64,000 nt of DNA from Owenia fusiformis (lineage: Eukaryota; Annelida; Polychaeta; Sabellida; Oweniidae), in contig CAIIXF020000010.1 of the NCBI GenBank assembly GCA_903813345.2, positions 16,629,181-16,693,180 of the forward strand, written 5' to 3'. Position 1 is the stretch's first letter, and every line of letters begins with the position of its first letter. Under the pieces are notes generated by a model. The model saw only the letters and a list, made by a program, of their open reading frames with translations, ran no database searches and had not been told where the DNA came from. Made by a program: the position numbers and the translations under genes. Positions 58,554 to 64,000 of this stretch are shown one piece after another.

Positions 58554-59088
58554 AAGGTCTGTAACAAAAGACCATTGCCACCTTTTGGTACATCAAAGAA
58601 GCTATGATATATTGGCTAGATTGATTATGTCATTGTTGTAGGTAGCAATCTGTCCATGCAAAAACAGGACAAACTTAAGATCTGTTGTTATGCTTTTGCA
58701 ACCATTTGTAATAACTTGACAGGTTGTTACGTTTTGTCCTGTTTACATTGTCTTGTCTTTATCAGGAAAACCCCTGCATCTATATTGCCATTTTCTTAAT
58801 CACTTTCATTATCAATTTTTCTCATATGACTAGCCAAGTTACAGCCATCTTTCCCCCATGCAAGATATTGCCACCTTTCATCCTAAAAAGTCACACATGT
58901 AAGTTGAGATTTACTTGTGACATCACTGGTCTATAAACATCAACAACATAGCAACAAATACACAGTTGCTAAGAGTATCCATGCTCATTCTACTAAACTA
59001 AGCTGTGACGTCATAACAATAGAGCTTTGTTGCCAAGCGTATCTATGAATTTTCTACAATATTGTTATGACATCATATCAATTGACCT

Positions 59089-60587
59089 TTTGCGATCAGA
59101 GTTCAGGTATTTTGTTTATTGATACTGTTGACATGTATTTTGTCTTATTGGTGTGACGTCATATAAAAATGATGTAAGATATGATGGAGAGAGGAAATGG
59201 CGGACACGTGGCAGTTTTGCGCAAAAAATATTATCGTTTCTCTTATAAAAACCATGGGTAGGATATTTACCAGGTATGCCGATTTGACTAGATCATGAGT
59301 ATATCTATATATGTGTGAAGTTTCGGTGAAACTCATACTGAACATCAATGCCTATAAGCGCCCCCCGTTTTTTCAAAATCGGGGGGTGCTTAACCGCTAT
59401 CTAAATCATGTCAGTAAGATCTTAGACTTGGTATGTGGTTAGCATGAATGTTGATCTAGTCAAATCGAACGCTTTCGTGAAACAAAATTCAATTAAGGAC
59501 GAAATACAGAAGATAATCTCTCAAAATCAAAAAGTTACAGCGTTGTGGCTTAATTGTGACGTCACTACAAGATAGATTCCATCCGGTGATCGCAAATCAT
59601 CAATTGAAAGATGAAGTTCCATTAATCTGAAGCTATTTTCACCCAGTTTTGTCATGAAAACGTGAAAGTATGGCATAATACAGTGTCATATGAGAAAAAT
59701 GTTCTTGTACTCGTACCTATGCTAAAATCATCCATTCTTGACTCGCTTTGATAATGTTTCTTTATCTCATCTGTGACTCGATAAAGAAGACTTATCAAAG
59801 CTCAAGTATGGACGATCTTGCATAGATACTCATATAAGAACCTTTATATCTTCCTGAACTGTCAGAAATAACATCATCCATATTCTTTCTTTCTGTCCTA
59901 AATCTGTGAACTCTGGAAACCATTTTTAAATATCATTTTGCGCCACAAATTAAACCAATCGAAATGAACAAATAAATTTTGAAAAGAAAATTGTATCAAC
60001 TGGAAGTAGTAAGTGATTCTGCTCAATTTGTTCAAAGCCCTCATGCTGCTAGTGACATCTTTAAAACTTATTATAAACCATGGATTCAATGTAAACCTGA
60101 ACTCACTTTCACATGCAAAACAATAGGTAACCAAGGGTCGACGGAATTTGTTTGTCTTTTTACTCCCCACTCTTGTGGAATTTGGCTCTTCAGGAAGTCT
60201 TCAAACATATGATTAACTTTGACTGGCCTTATATGGTCTGATATACTTCTTATATTGCTATCAATTTGCTGTCATAATAAACTGGACAAAACATCTACTT
60301 TCATATCTACAGCGTGGGCCAAAAAAACATTACCCAAGTTTAAAGATAAATATCATATGATATATGTTAAATCATGCCAGGTATTATATACCATTTTAAA
60401 GATCATTTCCTAACAATATGATACCATCCAATTGATGATTTGCGATCACCGAATGGATTCTGTCTTTTAGTGACGTCACAATTAGGTCACCCAGCTTTAG
60501 ATGCTTGATTTTGAGAGATTATCTTCTATATTTCGTGCTTTATTGATTTATTTTTCACGAAAGCGTTCTATTTGACTAGATCAACAT
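59089..60587. mobile_element. Foldback transposon, truncated copy
   Basis: The left arm is 59089-59606 (starts CAATTGACCTTTTGCGATCA). The right arm starts at 60429 (CAATTGATGATTTGCGATCA) but is cut at 60587, where it joins CEP164 exon sequence. The central ~820 bp has no recognisable domain; two overlapping frames (59898-60170 minus, 59979-60212 plus) are conserved only through the duplication. It contains a nested hairpin at about 59703-59842. Confidence 0.8.
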
Positions 60588-60708
60588 TGAGGATCAGAGA
60601 ATGAAAGAGGAGGAAGACAGATTGAAAGAGAGCAATGCTAAGTCTATTGTTGAGATGAAGGCGCGTCTAGAGACAGAACTTGAAGATGCCAAGCTGGAAC
60701 TACTTGAG
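60588..60708 (+). pseudogene. CEP164: Duplicated CEP164 exon fragment without acceptor
   Basis: It repeats 57576-57696 exactly (from [12 protein letters not shown] to the GTACTA donor) but the first nine bases and TTTGCTTCAG acceptor are replaced by transposon-arm sequence (GACTAGATCAACAT). The intact exon upstream would normally splice past it. If included through a cryptic AG it could duplicate ~40 coiled-coil residues or shift the frame. Confidence 0.85.
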
Positions 60709-60971
60709 GTACTATATTCAGATATCTTAATGACTTATTTTACTTTCTTTTACCTTACTATAGGTTTTGTTTTATAGGTTTTATAGGAACAAGTGTCATG
60801 TTGTTGCAGCCTATGTTATTGTAAGTGGCATCAGTGGTTGCCACTAGAGGTCTGTAACAATAGACCATTGCCACCTTTTGGTACATCAAAGAAGCTATGA
60901 TGTATTGGCTACATTGATTATGTCATTGTTGCAGTCTATGTTATTGTGAGTGGCATCAGTGTTTGCCACTT

Positions 60972-61565
60972 AGAGGGAAATTCCTTGTCAGACTATTTCT
61001 CTCCTGATATGGTAGCTATAATCATTTATATACTTTACATATTTAGCAAAGCACTTGAAAATGTTTTGATATGGTCAATATTGATCATTTAAAAATGTAG
61101 TACTCATTTCCAGTAAGCTGCCATCTTTTAAGATTTCATTCAGGAAGTGATGTCATCAACTCTCACCTTGCCCATTACAGTATAGGAAAGTAGCACGAAA
61201 TCACTTCTTCAGAAGAACCCCTTATCTTCTGTGGAAAAATATTTTCAGGGCTTGTCAACTTAGAAATAAAGAAGAGATTTTCAGAAGGATTTAAATGAAA
61301 GACCAAATTGAAAAAATATTCTGCTGGTTTTGTTATTCTTAATAGCTCTTTTCCTAATGCTATATTCAAAGTTGAGAGTCGATGACATCACTTCCTGGGT
61401 GAAATCTTAAAAGATGGCAGCCTACTGGAATTGAGCACTACAATTTTAAGGAATCAATATTGACTATACCAAAACATTTGTCATGTTTTGCTAAAGATGG
61501 AAAGTTAATATATGGTTATAGCTACCATATTAGGAGAGAGATGGTCTGGCAAGGAATATCCCTTT
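60972..61565. mobile_element. MITE with ~190-bp inverted arms (copy 2)
   Basis: A copy of 57960-58553 carried by the tandem duplication. Confidence 0.8.
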
Positions 61566-62100
61566 AAGGTCTGTAACAAAAGACCATTGCCACCTTTTGG
61601 TACATCAAAGAAGCTATGATATATTGGCTAGATTGATTATGTCATTGTTGTAGGTAGCAATCTGTCCATGCAAAAACAGGACAAACTTAAGATCTGTTGT
61701 TATGCTTTTGCAACCATTTGTAATAACTTGACAGGTTGTTACGTTTTGTCCTGTTTACATTGTCTTGTCTTTATCAGGAAAACCCCTGCATCTATATTGC
61801 CATTTTCTTAATCACTTTCATTATCAATTTTTCTCATATGACTAGCCAAGTTACAGCCATCTTTCCCCCATGCAAGATATTGCCACCTTTCATCCTAAAA
61901 AGTCACACATGTAAGTTGAGATTTACTTGTGACATCACTGGTCTATAAACATCAACAACATAGCAACAAATACACAGTTGCTAAGAGTATCCATGCTCAT
62001 TCTACTAAACTAAGCTGTGACGTCATAACAATAGAGCTTTGTTGCCAAGCGTATCTATGAATTTTCTACAATATTGTTATGACATCATATCAATTGACCT

Positions 62101-63965
62101 TTTGCGATCAGAGTTCAGGTATTTTGTTTATTGATACTGTTGACATGTATTTTGTCTTATTGGTGTGACGTCATATAAAAATGATGTAAGATATGATGGA
62201 GAGAGGAAATGGCGGACACGTGGCAGTTTTGCGCAAAAAATATTATCGTTTCTCTTATAAAAACCATGGGTAGGATATTTACCAGGTATGCCGATTTGAC
62301 TAGATCATGAGTATATCTATATATGTGTGAAGTTTCGGTGAAACTCATACTGAACATCAATGCCTATAAGCGCCCCCCGTTTTTTCAAAATCGGGGGGTG
62401 CTTAACCGCTATCTAAATCATGTCAGTAAGATCTTAGACTTGGTATGTGGTTAGCATGAATGTTGATCTAGTCAAATCGAACGCTTTCGTGAAACAAAAT
62501 TCAATTAAGGACGAAATACAGAAGATAATCTCTCAAAATCAAAAAGTTACAGCGTTGTGGCTTAATTGTGACGTCACTACAAGATAGATTCCATCCGGTG
62601 ATCGCAAATCATCAATTGAAAGATGAAGTTCCATTAATCTGAAGCTATTTTCACCCAGTTTTGTCATGAAAACGTGAAAGTATGGCATAATACAGTGTCA
62701 TATGAGAAAAATGTTCTTGTACTCGTACCTATGCTAAAATCATCCATTCTTGACTCGCTTTGATAATGTTTCTTTATCTCATCTGTGACTCGATAAAGAA
62801 GACTTATCAAAGCTCATCAAGTATGGACGATCTTGCATAGATACTCATATAAGAACCTTTATATCTTCCTGAACTGTCAGAAATAACATCATCCATATTC
62901 TTTCTTTCTGTCCTAAATCTGTGAACTCTGGAAACCATTTTTAAATATCATTTTGCGCCACAAATTAAACCAATCGAAATGAACAAATAAATTTTGAAAA
63001 GAAAATTGTATCAACTGGAAGTAGTAAGTGATTCTGCTCAATTTGTTCAAAGCCCTCATGCTGCTAGTGACATCTTTAAAACTTATTATAAACCATGGAT
63101 TCAATGTAAACCTGAACTCACTTTCACATGCAAAACAATAGGTAACCAAGGGTCGACGGAATTTGTTTGTCTTTTTACTCCCCACTCTTGTGGAATTTGG
63201 CTCTTCAGGAAGTCTTCAAACATATGATTAACTTTGACTGGCCTTATATGGTCTGATATACTTCTTATATTGCTATCAATTTGCTGTCATAATAAACTGG
63301 ACAAAACATCTACTTTCATATCTACAGCGTGGGCCAAAAAAACATTACCCAAGTTTAAAGATAAATATCATATGATATATGTTAAATCATGCCAGGTATT
63401 ATATACCATTTTAAAGATCATTTCCTAACAATATGATACCATCCAATTGATGATTTGCGATCACCGAATGGATTCTGTCTTTTAGTGACGTCACAATTAG
63501 GTCACCCAGCTTTAGATGCTTGATTTTGAGAGATTATCTTCTATATTTCGTGCTTTATTGATTTATTTTTCACGAAATTTGACTAGATCAACATTCATGC
63601 TAAGCACATACCAAGTCTAAGGTCTTACTGACATGATTTAGATAGCGGTTTAGCGCCCCCCGATTTTGACAAAAACGGGGGGCGCTTATAGGCATCGATG
63701 TTTAGTATGAATTTCACCCAAACTTCGCATATATATAGACATACTCATGATCTAGTCAAATCGGCATACCTGGTAAATATCCGACCCATGGTTTTTATAT
63801 AAGAAACGACAATATTTTTAGCTCAAAACTGCCACGTGTCCGCCATTTCGTGATTCCATCATGTCTAATATCATTTCTATATGACGTCACACCAATAAGA
63901 CGAAATACGTGACAACAGTATCCATAAACAAAATTCCTGAATTCTGATCGCAAAAGGTCAATTGA
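62101..63965. mobile_element. Foldback transposon, full-length copy
   Basis: Left arm 62101-62618 and right arm 63444-63965 are diverged inverted copies of ~520 bp, each bounded by CAATTG. Both arms carry GC-rich runs (left CGCCCCCCGTTTTTTC, right CGCCCCCCGATTTTGA) and GTGACGTCA. The total is about 1.87 kb. The family is not one I can name. Confidence 0.85.
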
Positions 63966-64000
63966 AAAACTTTTGCTTTATTGAAAAGTAAGGGGCTGAA
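63966..64000. other. Window end inside a CEP164 intron
   Basis: Thirty-five bases of AT-rich DNA after the foldback element; the next CEP164 exon is beyond the window. Confidence 0.5.

Larger units (their letters stand above)
57576..60587 (+). repeat. Tandem duplication, copy 1 (3,012 bp)
   Basis: It starts within the CEP164 exon at 57576 and runs to 60587 in the truncated right arm of the foldback element. The adjacent copy 60588-63594 is essentially identical. Differences I see are a 3-base TCA insertion in copy 2 near 62816 and an 8-base AAGCGTTC-type block (60561-60571) missing from copy 2. Confidence 0.95.
60588..63594 (+). repeat. Tandem duplication, copy 2 (3,007 bp)
   Basis: A near-exact repeat of 57576-60587. 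It begins TGAGGATCAGAGAATGAAAG without the native splice acceptor. Confidence 0.95.

Noticed and set aside
59979-60212. 77-codon plus-strand frame inside the foldback element, identical in both copies
   Set aside because: Identity reflects the recent tandem duplication, not selection; no transposase motif is visible.

Overview
This is nuclear DNA of an animal, most likely a marine invertebrate. Genes are split by GT-AG introns, intergenic DNA is AT-rich, and inverted-repeat transposons and satellites are dense. The best-supported gene is CEP164, a centriole distal-appendage protein, which fits a ciliated metazoan. I cannot name the species or phylum. There are no rRNA genes, convincing tRNAs, CRISPR arrays or bacterial operons.

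Layout. Positions 1-22.5 kb hold no convincing intact gene. They contain a pair of ~700-bp inverted arms (1536-2231 / 5450-6145) around a nested palindrome-rich element, short MITEs, minisatellites at 7.1 and 11.4 kb, a large foldback element at 15.6-16.2 kb and a degenerate GPCR-like fragment near 14.1 kb. Positions 22.5-28.9, 37.7-40.9 and 42.7-44.4 kb hold three minus-strand genes of one family. Each encodes a signal peptide, a short collagen-like Gly-X-Y segment, a Cys motif, one transmembrane helix and a cytoplasmic tail. The two longer genes also share a beta-rich-looking ectodomain with an xWRP motif and a GDRLGF motif. The middle gene has two candidate alternative terminal exons, each with its own membrane span and tail. 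The first gene has an intact terminal exon and a truncated copy of it.

Between the first two family members, at 32717-33607 on the plus strand, is the last exon of a polysaccharide lyase family 1 (pectate lyase) gene. It has a splice acceptor, a poly(A) signal and a visibly higher G+C content than its surroundings. Plant/microbe-type pectate lyases are rare in animals, so this is a candidate horizontally acquired gene.

Positions 47.9-57.7 kb hold twelve coding exons of CEP164 (the first 481 residues: WW domain, basic stretch, GGSL repeats, acidic region, start of the coiled coil). The gene continues beyond the window. Its introns are loaded with mariner-type elements, minisatellites and MITEs. 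From inside exon 12 onward a ~3.0-kb segment is tandemly duplicated almost perfectly (57576-60587 and 60588-63594). One breakpoint lies in coding sequence and the other inside the arm of a foldback transposon.

The three collagen-like membrane genes probably form a tandemly expanded cell-surface family. The pectate lyase (secreted digestion) and CEP164 (ciliogenesis) have no evident functional link to them.
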